64,000 nt of DNA. It comes from Clostridium cavendishii DSM 21758 (lineage in GTDB: Bacteria > Bacillota > Clostridia > Clostridiales > Clostridiaceae). Below the pieces are notes generated by a model, which saw nothing but the letters and a program-made list of their open reading frames with translations, had not been told where the DNA came from and searched no databases. Numbering within the stretch: position 1 is the stretch's first letter; the number at the start of each line of letters is the position of its first letter. Location: assembly GCF_900141845.1 (NCBI RefSeq), contig NZ_FQZB01000016.1, forward strand, positions 74,189 to 138,188, given 5' to 3'. Made by a program: the position numbers and the translations under genes. Shown one piece after another: positions 24,715-33,013 of the stretch.

Positions 24715-26535
24715 ATGAAAAAAAATAGAGAGAAAATTAAAGGGATAATTGATAACGTTTTACAAGTTGTTAAAAATAAGAGTCTAAAAATAGATTTCAA
24801 AAATATAAAATTAAAGAATTTTTCACCTTCAGAGGTTAAAAAATGGGACAAAAGTAAGAAAAAGAAATTTATAATTGGAACGGGGATAGGTTTAGGCGTA
24901 ATAGTTATAGCTATTTGTATTGGGGGATATATACATAAAATAAATACGATAAAAATAACTAATAACAAAGCAGAAGAATGCTTTTATAAGAATAAATACG
25001 ATGATGCTATAAATGAATACTCAAAGCTTGCAAAAGATGAAAGTTGGCCAATTTGGAAGATTAAAGAAGCTGAAGTGTATTCTGTAAAAAGTAATATTGT
25101 TAAGTCTAATGATATAATAGATGAAGTTATAAAAGACAGAGAAAATTATAAAAAGAAAAATAACGGCAATGATATAAAAATTAAGGATGAAGAACTGACA
25201 AATTATATAGTATTTACTGAGTTTATGAATAAAAATTTTAATAAGGCTCTTAAAGATGGAGAGGAATATTTAAAAGAATATCCTACTAATAAGCCATTAA
25301 TAAGAACTATGTTTACAGTTTATATGGCTAATGGACAAGCAGATAAGGCAATGAAACTTTTAAAGGAGTATAAGGTTGATAATACAGCATATGATTTAGC
25401 TGTCTATGCTAGAATGAATATGTTAGTTGATAATTGGGATGAAGGATATAAGCTTTTAGAAAAAGCTTATAATTTAGATAAAGATGAATATAAAGTTTAT
25501 GATGTTATAGCTCAAACTTCAGCTTATAATAGAAATTTTGTTTTAGAAAAACTTTATGTATTATCACAAAAAGATGATAAGAATATAGCGTATAAAATAT
25601 GGATTGCAAAAATACATTCTATGAATGAAGAATCTTCAGAAGAAGCGCTAAATATTTTAGATAGCTTAAAAGGAAAGGATTTAGGTAAATTTGCAACAGA
25701 ACTTATAAGAGCTTCAGCACTTAAAAATACAGGTAAAATTAAAGAATCAGAAGAACTTTTGCAAAGTATAATAGAAAAAAATAAGGATGATTATAGAGTA
25801 TATCATACAGCAGCATGGTATTATTTTAATAAAAAAGATTATAAAAAAGCTTTAGAATATTGTGATAAAAGTATATTAAAGAATAAGGAATATCCTGATA
25901 ACTATGGATTCTTAATGCCAGAAATTATGCAAGCAACTAATAAGAGTAGTGAGGCAGAACCTTATTTTAGAACTGCACTATTAAAAGAGCCATTTAATTA
26001 TAATATAATGATAGGAATCGCAAACTATTATTGGTATACAACTGAAAGCTCTGATAAAGCATTAGAATATTTTGGCTTAGCGTCGCTTATAAAACCTAAA
26101 GATGCAGAAGTTGTATATAATATGGCATTAATTAAACTTAAAGAAAATAAAAACGATGAAGCGGTAGAGCTTCTAAAAAAATGTATAAGTATTGATGAAG
26201 CTATACCTAAATATCATAGAACACTTGGAACTATATATGTTCAAGCAGATAAAAAGGTTGATGGGCTGAAAGAAATAAGGGCAGCCTATGCAGTTGATAA
26301 AAATGATATTTTAACATTAAATAATGCAGGGTGCTATTATATTTCAGTAGAAGGTGAAGTTGAACGTGGTATGGTAAATTTAAAGGCTGCATATACTGGA
26401 CTTACAGATACAACTGATGAATATACTAAGAAGACTATTACTGAAAATTATCAAAAAGCAAAGACTTTATATGATGAATATAATAAAGAACAAGGTAATT
26501 CTATAAAAATACCTGATTTTACATTGTTCTACTAA
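24715..26535 (+). CDS. membrane-anchored tetratricopeptide repeat protein
   Basis: 606 residues. A charged cytoplasmic N-terminus (about 1-55) is followed by one membrane segment 'FIIGTGIGLGVIVIAICIGGYI' split across residues 58-79. The rest is tandem helical hairpins of TPR type, for example 'AEECFYKNKYDDAINEYSKLA', 'AWYYFNKKDYKKALEYCDKSI' and 'EVVYNMALIKLKENKNDEAVELLKKCI'. Such proteins scaffold complexes at the membrane; the partner is unknown. AGGAGG lies six bases before the ATG. The 316-base gap upstream (24399-24714) has no other gene. Confidence 0.88.
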   Translation: MKKNREKIKGIIDNVLQVVKNKSLKIDFKNIKLKNFSPSEVKKWDKSKKKKFIIGTGIGLGVIVIAICIGGYIHKINTIKITNNKAEECFYKNKYDDAINEYSKLAKDESWPIWKIKEAEVYSVKSNIVKSNDIIDEVIKDRENYKKKNNGNDIKIKDEELTNYIVFTEFMNKNFNKALKDGEEYLKEYPTNKPLIRTMFTVYMANGQADKAMKLLKEYKVDNTAYDLAVYARMNMLVDNWDEGYKLLEKAYNLDKDEYKVYDVIAQTSAYNRNFVLEKLYVLSQKDDKNIAYKIWIAKIHSMNEESSEEALNILDSLKGKDLGKFATELIRASALKNTGKIKESEELLQSIIEKNKDDYRVYHTAAWYYFNKKDYKKALEYCDKSILKNKEYPDNYGFLMPEIMQATNKSSEAEPYFRTALLKEPFNYNIMIGIANYYWYTTESSDKALEYFGLASLIKPKDAEVVYNMALIKLKENKNDEAVELLKKCISIDEAIPKYHRTLGTIYVQADKKVDGLKEIRAAYAVDKNDILTLNNAGCYYISVEGEVERGMVNLKAAYTGLTDTTDEYTKKTITENYQKAKTLYDEYNKEQGNSIKIPDFTLFY

Positions 26536-26541
26536 AGTTTT

Positions 26542-26573
26542 AAAGAGGCAACAAATTGCCTCTTTATTTTTTT
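26542..26573 (+). terminator. Rho-independent terminator
   Basis: AAAGAGGCAA/TTGCCTCTTT perfect ten-base stem with a short loop, followed by ATTTTTTT. Confidence 0.9.
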
Positions 26574-26645
26574 ATAATATAATTTCAAAAAATTTGTTTT
26601 ATGAATTTTAACTAGGTTAGTTACATAATATTAATATTAATGGAC

Positions 26646-26674
26646 TGGACAATATTTCTATTAAATTTTATAAT
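26646..26674 (+). promoter_or_regulatory. promoter of uppP
   Basis: TGGACA (26646-26651), 17-base spacer, consensus TATAAT (26669-26674), 43 bases before the start codon. Confidence 0.65.
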
Positions 26675-26716
26675 AGATAAGGTATATAATTTAATAACAG
26701 AAAGTGAGTGTAAAAA

Positions 26717-27601
26717 ATGGGAATTGATTTTTTCTATATTTTAAAAGCTATTATAATAGCTATAGTTGAAGGTCTTACGGAATTTATCCCTATATCTTCA
26801 ACAGGACATATGATACTTGTAGGTCAACTTATAGGGTTTGACGGAAATACAGAGTTTACAAAAGCTTTTGCAGATTTATTTGAAGTTGTAATACAGCTAG
26901 GAGCTATACTTGCAGTTGTAGTTTTATATTGGAAAAAAATAAAAGATTCAGTAGTGGAATTTTTTCAATTTATTTTTGGTAAGAAAACACAAAATACAAA
27001 GATAGGATTTAGATTTGGTATAAATGTAATTGTTGGAACTTTACCAGCTATGGTATTTGGTTTAGGATTACATAAATATATAAAACAGTATCTTTTTTCA
27101 GTAAAAACAGTTGCAATAGGTTTTATAGTTGGAGGTATATTATTAATAGTAATAGAAAATAATTTTAGAAAAAATGCTAAATCATCTAAAGTAGTTAGAG
27201 ATATTGATAAAATAACTCCAGCTCAAGCATTAAAAGTAGGATTTTTTCAATGTATATCAATGTGGCCTGGAATGTCGAGAAGTGCATCTACTATAATGGG
27301 TGGATGGGTATCAGGATTAAATACAACTATAGCAGCTGAGTTTTCATTCTTTTTAGCTATACCAGCTATGGTTGGAGCTTCAGGACTTGATCTTAAAAAA
27401 TTTCAATATTACAATCAAATGACACTTAATTACTGGTTAGCCTTAATTATAGGTTTTATAGTGGCATTTATAGTATCAATGTTAGTAATTGATGGATTTA
27501 TAAGTTATTTAAAGAAAAAACCTATGAGAATATTTGCAATATATAGAGTAATTGCAGGATTAATCCTAGTAGGGTTTATATTTGCAGGAATAATTAAATA
27601 A
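26717..27601 (+). CDS. uppP: undecaprenyl-diphosphatase (BacA type)
   Basis: 294 residues, about eight membrane segments. It converts undecaprenyl diphosphate to the monophosphate carrier used for peptidoglycan and other surface polymers, and overexpression gives bacitracin resistance in this family. The two catalytic loops are intact: 'EGLTEFIPISSTGHMIL' near the N-terminus and 'MWPGMSRSASTIMGGW' at about 188. ATG 26717 follows AAAGTGAGTG. It is a single-gene unit between promoter and terminator. Confidence 0.95.
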   Translation: MGIDFFYILKAIIIAIVEGLTEFIPISSTGHMILVGQLIGFDGNTEFTKAFADLFEVVIQLGAILAVVVLYWKKIKDSVVEFFQFIFGKKTQNTKIGFRFGINVIVGTLPAMVFGLGLHKYIKQYLFSVKTVAIGFIVGGILLIVIENNFRKNAKSSKVVRDIDKITPAQALKVGFFQCISMWPGMSRSASTIMGGWVSGLNTTIAAEFSFFLAIPAMVGASGLDLKKFQYYNQMTLNYWLALIIGFIVAFIVSMLVIDGFISYLKKKPMRIFAIYRVIAGLILVGFIFAGIIK

Positions 27602-27615
27602 ATTTTACGAAAGAT

Positions 27616-27648
27616 AAGAGTAATGAAATAACTTCATTGCTCTTTTGT
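27616..27648 (+). terminator. Rho-independent terminator after uppP
   Basis: AAGAGTAATGAA (27616-27627) pairs with TTCATTGCTCTT (27633-27644, one mismatch or wobble), then TTGT. The remaining gap to 27978 is AT-rich with no gene and contains a palindrome at 27950. Confidence 0.7.
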
Positions 27649-27949
27649 ATTAGAAAAAACTTTTATTTTAGAAGTGCTTTTATGAAGCCAGTTTGGACAA
27701 TCAAGTTTTAGAGATTTACTTGACTTTATATTAGTTATAATGAAAGATTAGATAGTTATTTAGAAAATACTGTGAAATTAAAGCAATATTTAGAATATTA
27801 TATAAAATTTTAAATATTAGCAAAATACTACTTTTCTTTATTAAAAAATTATGCTACTATTAAATAGTACTAATCCTATTAAGATTATTTGAAAACATTT
27901 GCAGTATTTTGTCGTAATTTAACTTTAAAAACTTCAAATAATATTAAAA

Positions 27950-27961
27950 ACCATTGATGGT
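27950..27961. repeat. dyad ACCATTGATGGT, copy 1
   Basis: Twelve-base dyad (five-base arms ACCAT/ATGGT) 17 bases before the pfkA start codon. The same 12-mer recurs at 29299-29310 before the next gene. Confidence 0.5.
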
Positions 27962-27978
27962 AGAGGGGGAAATGTGAG

Positions 27979-29076
27979 ATGGCAGAGAAAACAAAAAAAA
28001 TAGCATTACTTACTGGAGGTGGAGATTGTCCAGGATTAAACGCAGTAATTAGGGCGGTAACTAAAACAGCAATTCTACAATATGGATATGAAGTTATAGG
28101 TTACAAATTTGGATATAGAGGACTATATAATAATGATTTTATTCCTCTAACCCTTGATACTGTATCTGGAATCCTACACAGAGGTGGAACTATACTTCAT
28201 AGTTCTAATAAAGATAATTTATTTGATTATCAAGTAGAGGAAAATGGGAAAATTATTAAGAAGGATGTTTCAGATGTAGCAGTTGAGAACCTAAAAAGAG
28301 AAGGTGTAGATACTTTAGTTGTTATAGGTGGAGATGGTACACTAACTTCAGCTAGAGATTTTGCTAGAAAGGGAGTAAATGTTATAGGAGTTCCTAAAAC
28401 AATAGATAATGACCTTTTAGCAACTGATGTAACTTTTGGATTTAATACTGCTATAGATATTGCAACAGAAGCATTGGATAGACTTCAAACAACAGCAGCA
28501 TCTCATCATAGAGTTATGCTTTTAGAGGTTATGGGAAGAAATGCAGGTTGGATTGCTTTGGAAGCAGGTATTGCAGGTTCTGCTAATGTAATTTTACTTC
28601 CAGAAATTCCTTATGATATTAACAAAATAGTTGACAAAATAAGACAGAGAGAAGCATTAGGCAAGGAATATTCAATTATAGTTGTTGCCGAAGGAGCTAA
28701 GCCAAAAAATGGAGAAGTTGTAGTTTCAAAAATAGTTGAAGATAGTCCAGATCCTATTAGATTAGGTGGGATTGCTCACAAGCTAGCAGATGATTTAGAA
28801 AAATTAATTAAAAATCATGAAGTAAGAGCTACAGTTCTTGGACATTTACAAAGAGGTGGAAATACTTCAACATATGATAGAATTTTATCTACAAGATATG
28901 GTGTTAAAGCTGTTGAATTAATTCATGAAGGCAAATTTGGTAATATGGTTTGCCTAAAGGGAGACACAACTAGTTATGTAAGTTTAGAAGATGTTATAGG
29001 TCAAACTAAGTGTGTAGATCCAGATGGAGAAATAGTTCAAACTGCTAAGAAGATAGGAATATCATTTGCTGAATAA
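27979..29076 (+). CDS. pfkA: 6-phosphofructokinase
   Basis: 365 residues, longer than the 320-residue E. coli-type enzyme and similar to the group III or mixed-substrate clade. It phosphorylates fructose 6-phosphate in glycolysis. The N-terminal loop 'LTGGGDCPGLNAVIRAV', 'VVIGGDGTLTSARDFA' and the catalytic 'GVPKTIDNDLLATD' are seen, along with 'MLLEVMGRNAGWIAL' for sugar binding. 'GGDGT' suggests ATP use, whereas Lys in 'PKTIDND' is the residue more often found in pyrophosphate-using enzymes. It is a single gene between AT-rich DNA and a strong terminator. Confidence 0.94.
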   Translation: MAEKTKKIALLTGGGDCPGLNAVIRAVTKTAILQYGYEVIGYKFGYRGLYNNDFIPLTLDTVSGILHRGGTILHSSNKDNLFDYQVEENGKIIKKDVSDVAVENLKREGVDTLVVIGGDGTLTSARDFARKGVNVIGVPKTIDNDLLATDVTFGFNTAIDIATEALDRLQTTAASHHRVMLLEVMGRNAGWIALEAGIAGSANVILLPEIPYDINKIVDKIRQREALGKEYSIIVVAEGAKPKNGEVVVSKIVEDSPDPIRLGGIAHKLADDLEKLIKNHEVRATVLGHLQRGGNTSTYDRILSTRYGVKAVELIHEGKFGNMVCLKGDTTSYVSLEDVIGQTKCVDPDGEIVQTAKKIGISFAE

Positions 29077-29087
29077 TATAGATTGTA

Positions 29088-29130
29088 ATAACCTATGTTT
29101 AAGAATTAACTTAAGCATAGGTTATATGTT
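29088..29130 (+). terminator. Rho-independent terminator after pfkA
   Basis: A 16-base stem (29088-29103 with 29110-29125) with loop AATTAA, followed by ATGTTTTG. Confidence 0.8.
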
Positions 29131-29242
29131 TTGTGTAAATATATATAAGAATGAATTTTTTGTAAGTTGTAAAGCAAACATTGGAATATTGTAAAATTAC
29201 TTTTTAATAAATAATTAAAAATATGTTTATAATAATGTTATT

Positions 29243-29287
29243 ATAAAATAAGTTATATTTAATAAAATAAGTTATATTTGATAAAAT
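29243..29287. repeat. 19-bp tandem repeat, about 2.4 copies
   Basis: The unit ATAAAATAAGTTATATTT plus one variable base recurs with a 19-base period at 29243, 29262 and partly 29281. It lies in the otherwise gene-free stretch 29077-29419. Confidence 0.7.
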
Positions 29288-29298
29288 ATAATTAAAAG

Positions 29299-29310
29299 AC
29301 CATTGATGGT
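29299..29310. repeat. dyad ACCATTGATGGT, copy 2
   Basis: Identical to the 12-mer at 27950-27961. Here it is 50 bases upstream of the -35 box of the next promoter. Confidence 0.5.
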
Positions 29311-29348
29311 ATATATAAGAAAAATTTTCAAATTAATATGCGAAACAC

Positions 29349-29377
29349 TTCAAAATATTCTGAAAATATGATATAAT
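29349..29377 (+). promoter_or_regulatory. promoter of the serine-hydrolase-like gene
   Basis: TTCAAA (29349-29354), 17-base spacer, extended -10 TGATATAAT with TATAAT at 29372-29377. Confidence 0.65.
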
Positions 29378-29419
29378 TTTATCAGAGGTATAGATTATAA
29401 AAGAAAGCTGGAGGGTATT

Positions 29420-30199
29420 ATGAAAGAGATAAAGAAATATTTAGAAACAAGAATTGGGTCATATAGTTTTTTCTTTGAAGATCTTAAAAGCGGTTTTATA
29501 TATGGCTACAATGAAAACGTTCCAATGGTTGCGGCAGGCTGTATGAAACTCCCCATAGCAATAGCTTTAATAAAAAATGAAGAAGAAGGAAAGATAAACT
29601 TTTTAGATAAAGTAAAAATAGAAGGTAAAGATAAGGTTTATGGAACAGGAATAATTCACGAATTTGATGAAAGGGAATATACTATATTTGAATTATTAGT
29701 TGCGATGCTTATACAAAGCGATAATACTGCTGCTAATAAAATTATAGATATAGTTTCTATAGAAAGAATAAATGAAATTATAAAAGAAATGGGTTTAACT
29801 AATACAGTTTTAAATAGAAAAACTACAGATGAAAGAAATGTTAAACCAGAAGTTGAGAATCTTACATCAGCTAGTGATTTAGCTAGAATTTGGAGGCATC
29901 TTTATAAAACAACATATTTAAATGAAAAAAATAGTACTATGCTTATTGATATTTTAAGTAGGCAACAAATTAAGAACAAATTAGCTCTATATATACCAGA
30001 TGATTTGAAATATGATATATCTAGTAAAACAGGTGATAAGCAAGGTGTTGAAAATGATACAGCACTTATACATCTACACAAAGGAAATTTTACATTTAGT
30101 GTGATGTCTACAGGTATACCAAACTCAGTCTATGGTACGGTTACATTAGCTAAGTGTGGTAAGATGATGTGGGATAACGTTATGAATAATTGGCATTAA
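29420..30199 (+). CDS. class A beta-lactamase-fold protein lacking the catalytic serine
   Basis: 259 residues, cytoplasmic-looking (no signal peptide), with the fold of class A serine hydrolases. The SDN motif 'IQSDNTAANKII' (S100-D-N) and the 'SSKTGDKQGVENDTA' KTG triad (203-205) are intact. The SxxK motif reads 'AAGCMKLPIA': the lysine (K43) is kept, but the nucleophile position is Gly40. A Cys follows at 41, one residue out of register. It is therefore probably not a beta-lactamase, and may be a non-catalytic binder or act by a different residue. ATG 29420 has TGGAGGG. It is the last host gene before the prophage. Confidence 0.85.
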   Translation: MKEIKKYLETRIGSYSFFFEDLKSGFIYGYNENVPMVAAGCMKLPIAIALIKNEEEGKINFLDKVKIEGKDKVYGTGIIHEFDEREYTIFELLVAMLIQSDNTAANKIIDIVSIERINEIIKEMGLTNTVLNRKTTDERNVKPEVENLTSASDLARIWRHLYKTTYLNEKNSTMLIDILSRQQIKNKLALYIPDDLKYDISSKTGDKQGVENDTALIHLHKGNFTFSVMSTGIPNSVYGTVTLAKCGKMMWDNVMNNWH

Positions 30200-30206
30200 G
30201 CCTTTG

Positions 30207-30245
30207 AGTCCTTGCAATTACTAAGTTGCGAGGACTTTTGTTTTT
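30207..30245 (+). terminator. terminator at the host-prophage boundary
   Basis: AGTCCTTGCAA (30207-30217) pairs with TTGCGAGGACT (30226-30236, one wobble), then TTTTGTTTTTG. It ends the last host gene and may also lie in or next to the left attachment site. Confidence 0.8.
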
Positions 30246-30257
30246 GTCGAAAAATGA

Positions 30258-30290
30258 ATTCGTCAAAAATTCGTCAAAAATTCAAATTAA
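30258..30290. repeat. integrase arm-site-like direct repeats at the left prophage end
   Basis: ATTCGTCAAAA is repeated in tandem at 30258-30268 and 30269-30279, with a partial third copy from 30280. It sits between the host terminator and the integrase stop codon. Such 11-base direct repeats are typical arm-type binding sites of tyrosine integrases, and attL should lie here. The core cannot be defined because attR is outside the window. Confidence 0.5.
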
Positions 30291-31393
30291 AAAATTTTAC
30301 TGATTAAATCAGTAGCTTTTTTCATCATATCATCAGTTACATGAGAATAAGTTTTCATAGTCTGTTCTATATCGTGACCTAACAATTTAGCAGCTGTTTT
30401 AAAATCAATCCCGTTGCTAATTAAATTAGTAGCATAAGTGTGCCTTAATTCATGTATGCAGATACCGAATTTTCTTTGTAATTGTCTACCTAAATTAGAA
30501 CTCATGCTATAAGTGCTAGTGGATTCTATTAGACGGGAATTATTTAAATTAAAATCAACAACCTTATCATTCTCTAGTTTTAATTTAATTTCTTTTAGTT
30601 GATTTAATGTTTTTGGAGGGATAGGTACAATTCTGTATGAATTCTTGGATTTTAAATCTCCAAAATTATATTTTTCTGTCAATTTATCAATTTTCCATTG
30701 CTTATTAATGTCAATTATTGATTTTTCAAAATCAATATCCCGCCATGTAAGTCCTAATATCTCACCTACCCTTAGGCCACATTTCAGAGCCAATAATGTT
30801 ACGAGATAGTAATCATTACCTTTTGTTTCGTAAAAGTTCAATAATTTAATTTGTTCTTCGTTTGTTAAGGCTTTCTTGTCAGTAGAGCTTTTAGTGGATG
30901 GTAAAGTTAAATTAACAATACTAGCTACTGGAATATTATATTGTCTATGTGCAAAGTTAAGCATACATTTAAAAATAGTAGTTCTTCTCTGTATTGTTGC
31001 CAAAGAATATTTATTAGCTAATGCATTTACACATTTTTGTACATCAGCTAATTTAAGTTTTGCAACTTCTATATCATCTAAAGAAAAATAATTTAGAGAT
31101 TGCTCATAATTTTTAAAAGTATTATATTCCCTGTGTGTTTTAATATGATTTAAATAGTCTTTCTTTAACTCACCAATAGTTAAATTTTCACTACCTTCAA
31201 CGATATTGAGAGATTGTTTTTCTTTCAATTCCTGTAACATTTTATCAGCAGCAATTTTAGCTTTTTTAGTACCTTCTCTTGTATCTGGAAATCCTTGTTT
31301 ACTTTTTTGCTTCCATTTACTCAACTTATCTTTGTAACTTATAATTACTTGAATACCATTATCCTTTTTTCTATAAGTAACATTATATTCCAT
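30287..31393 (-). CDS. int: prophage tyrosine integrase
   Basis: 368 residues. It has an N-terminal arm-binding AP2-like domain (1-65), a SAM-like core-binding domain (about 70-165, 'NLTIGELKKDYLNHIKTH') and a C-terminal catalytic domain. Catalytic residues are visible as Arg in 'LKCGLRVGEILGLTW', 'HELRHTYATNLISNG' (HxxR), His in 'LLGHDIEQTMKTYSHV' and the nucleophile Tyr in the last segment. It excises and integrates the phage genome and reads toward the host boundary, the standard arrangement at attL. Its start faces a 100-base gap before the metallopeptidase gene. Confidence 0.95.
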   Translation of the reverse strand: MEYNVTYRKKDNGIQVIISYKDKLSKWKQKSKQGFPDTREGTKKAKIAADKMLQELKEKQSLNIVEGSENLTIGELKKDYLNHIKTHREYNTFKNYEQSLNYFSLDDIEVAKLKLADVQKCVNALANKYSLATIQRRTTIFKCMLNFAHRQYNIPVASIVNLTLPSTKSSTDKKALTNEEQIKLLNFYETKGNDYYLVTLLALKCGLRVGEILGLTWRDIDFEKSIIDINKQWKIDKLTEKYNFGDLKSKNSYRIVPIPPKTLNQLKEIKLKLENDKVVDFNLNNSRLIESTSTYSMSSNLGRQLQRKFGICIHELRHTYATNLISNGIDFKTAAKLLGHDIEQTMKTYSHVTDDMMKKATDLISKIF

Positions 31394-31497
31394 AATATAT
31401 TTTTAGTGAGAAATATATTAATAAGCACCAATTCTCACTAAATCCTCCTTTCTTTTTTGCTAGTGACCTTTAGGTATCTAGCAAGTTTATAATATAT

Positions 31498-32010
31498 TTA
31501 AAAATTATTATAATTAAATAATCCACCGAAGTCCCTAATGATTCCAAAAGAGGGTTCTAATTGTAAATAATAATTACCAACAAAAATCCCCATTCCATAT
31601 TGTTTTTTCCACTCATTTAGAATATTTAAAAGAGTGTCTATAGTAATGTTAAGATATTCAGCCATTTCATATATAGTAGTAACACCATACCTCATAGCTT
31701 CAACCACATCATTAGGCTCAACTAAAATTTTAAAACTATCTTTACGAGCAATAAGTTCTAATTTTTTATTTCTAATATCTTTTTGATTAGTTATATGACC
31801 AAAAGTAGTATGATGATGACCTAATTCTTCTGCCAATACTTCGTATTTATCAATTTCAGTCATATTAGAATTGATAATGATAATATTTTTTTCTTTATTG
31901 CTAATATACTTTCCACATTTTTTATTTGTACCAAGATCAAGTTCTAATACTATAACAGTCTGTTTTTCAGCTTCAATTAATAGTTTTTCATATCTAGTCA
32001 ATGTAATCAA
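31498..32010 (-). CDS. ImmA/IrrE-family metallopeptidase
   Basis: 170 residues. It carries the zinc-protease helix 'YEVLAEELGHHHTTFGHI', where the first residue of HExxH is Glu as in many phage members of the family. By analogy with ImmA of ICEBs1 it cleaves the adjacent repressor to trigger induction. The start is TTG 32010 or TTG 32001; the latter has better spacing to the TGGGG upstream. It lies six bases downstream of the repressor gene on the same strand, the classic repressor-protease pair. Confidence 0.88.
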   Translation of the reverse strand: MITLTRYEKLLIEAEKQTVIVLELDLGTNKKCGKYISNKEKNIIIINSNMTEIDKYEVLAEELGHHHTTFGHITNQKDIRNKKLELIARKDSFKILVEPNDVVEAMRYGVTTIYEMAEYLNITIDTLLNILNEWKKQYGMGIFVGNYYLQLEPSFGIIRDFGGLFNYNNF

Positions 32011-32016
32011 CCCCAG

Positions 32017-32556
32017 TTATTTAAGTCTCTTTATTTCAGTCAGTATTCTTCTATCCATTTCTTCTGCCTCTTCATTTGTCAAATTATCATTATGTGCAGC
32101 AACTGTTGTAAACATATCTTCTAATGTAGCAGATAGTTCATTCTGATTTGAATACATTGGAATACAATTTAATTCAGAAACTCTTTTAGTAGCTTCCTTT
32201 TTTCCTAAATCATTTAATTTTAAAAAGTTTTCTAAAAGTTCAACTGATTGTTTACCATAAGTTTTTTGAATTGAATCTATTAATTTACCTTCATTTGCTA
32301 ATTTATTAGTATCTATTGTAGAGTCAAATTTCTCTATATCTCCATTCTTTAATGAGAAGCTTTCATCAAAAAATTCATGTACGTCCATATTTAAAGCAGT
32401 TGCAATTTTTTGTATTGTGTCCATTCTAGGATTTGAATTTTTTCCGTTAATAATATCACTCAATGTAGATTGTGCCAAGTTAGCTTCTTTACATAATCTA
32501 TATTTACTCCACCCTTTATTGTTAATAGATTTTAAAATTAAGTCTTTATTAAACAT
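32017..32556 (-). CDS. CI-like phage repressor (XRE helix-turn-helix)
   Basis: 179 residues from ATG 32556, chosen because AAAGGAG lies nine bases upstream; a start 45 bases earlier lies in the operator region. The N-terminal helix-turn-helix 'WSKYRLCKEANLAQSTLSDIINGKNSNPRMDTIQKIATAL' is followed by a linker and an acidic C-terminus without a LexA-type peptidase domain. That matches control by the separate ImmA-type protease next to it. It should hold the lytic promoter at 32693 silent. Confidence 0.92.
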   Translation of the reverse strand: MFNKDLILKSINNKGWSKYRLCKEANLAQSTLSDIINGKNSNPRMDTIQKIATALNMDVHEFFDESFSLKNGDIEKFDSTIDTNKLANEGKLIDSIQKTYGKQSVELLENFLKLNDLGKKEATKRVSELNCIPMYSNQNELSATLEDMFTTVAAHNDNLTNEEAEEMDRRILTEIKRLK

Positions 32557-32592
32557 AAAATTAGCTCCTTTATATGTATTTCTATATAACGA

Positions 32593-32621
32593 AGTATACA
32601 ACGGTTTAAACGATATGTCAA
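32593..32621 (-). promoter_or_regulatory. leftward promoter of the repressor operon
   Basis: Read on the minus strand: TTGACA (32621-32616), 17-base spacer, TATACT (32598-32593). The -10 overlaps the operator-like half-site ACGAAGT at 32589-32595. Confidence 0.8.
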
Positions 32622-32692
32622 GTAAAACGAAGTAATTTTAAGAAAGTGGAGGTTAGTTTAGATAAGTAATCAATTATAACGGAATACTACGT

Positions 32693-32721
32693 TTGATAGA
32701 AACTTAATTACGTAGTATTAT
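32693..32721 (+). promoter_or_regulatory. rightward early (lytic) promoter
   Basis: TTGATA (32693-32698), 17-base spacer, TATTAT (32716-32721). It is flanked by operator copies at 32679-32692 and 32729-32742, with a half-site at 32710 in the spacer. Confidence 0.8.
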
Positions 32722-32774
32722 AAATTCAACGAAGTACTTCGTAATAAAAAACCAATGAGGGAGGTTAAATTAAT

Positions 32775-32999
32775 ATGTCAATTGGAGAAGCAATTAATGT
32801 TTTAGCACAAGAAAAACAAATTACAAAATATAGAATTGCTAAAAACGCTAATATGTCACAAACAACATTAAGTGAAATTACAAATGGAAAAAATTCAAAT
32901 CCTACAATTGAAACTTTAGAAAAGATAGCAAAAGGGATTGGAGTACCTGTTTCTCATTTAATAAAGAAAGTTGAAGAATTGGGACAAATTGAAAAATAG
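32775..32999 (+). CDS. Cro-like XRE-family DNA-binding protein
   Basis: 74 residues consisting of a single helix-turn-helix, 'ITKYRIAKNANMSQTTLSEITNGKNSNPTIETLEKIAKGI', nearly the same recognition region as the divergent repressor ('NLAQSTLSDIINGKNSNP'). The two therefore probably compete for the same operators. GGGAGG precedes the ATG. It is the first gene on the lytic transcript. Confidence 0.9.
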   Translation: MSIGEAINVLAQEKQITKYRIAKNANMSQTTLSEITNGKNSNPTIETLEKIAKGIGVPVSHLIKKVEELGQIEK

Positions 33000-33013
33000 G
33001 GAGAAAAGTAAAA

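Larger units (their letters stand above)
32589..32742. promoter_or_regulatory. repressor operator array of the lysogeny switch
   Basis: The half-site ACG[AGT]A[AG]T occurs at 32589, 32627, 32679 (with inverse ACTACGT at 32686), 32710 and 32729. The last is part of a perfect 14-base palindrome ACGAAGTACTTCGT (32729-32742). The sites overlap or flank the -10 and -35 boxes of both divergent promoters, as expected for CI/Cro control. Confidence 0.75.

Noticed and set aside
29243..29287. Tandem 19-bp repeats considered as CRISPR or iterons
   Set aside because: Only about 2.4 copies, no spacers, pure A/T-type sequence; likely simple tandem duplication.
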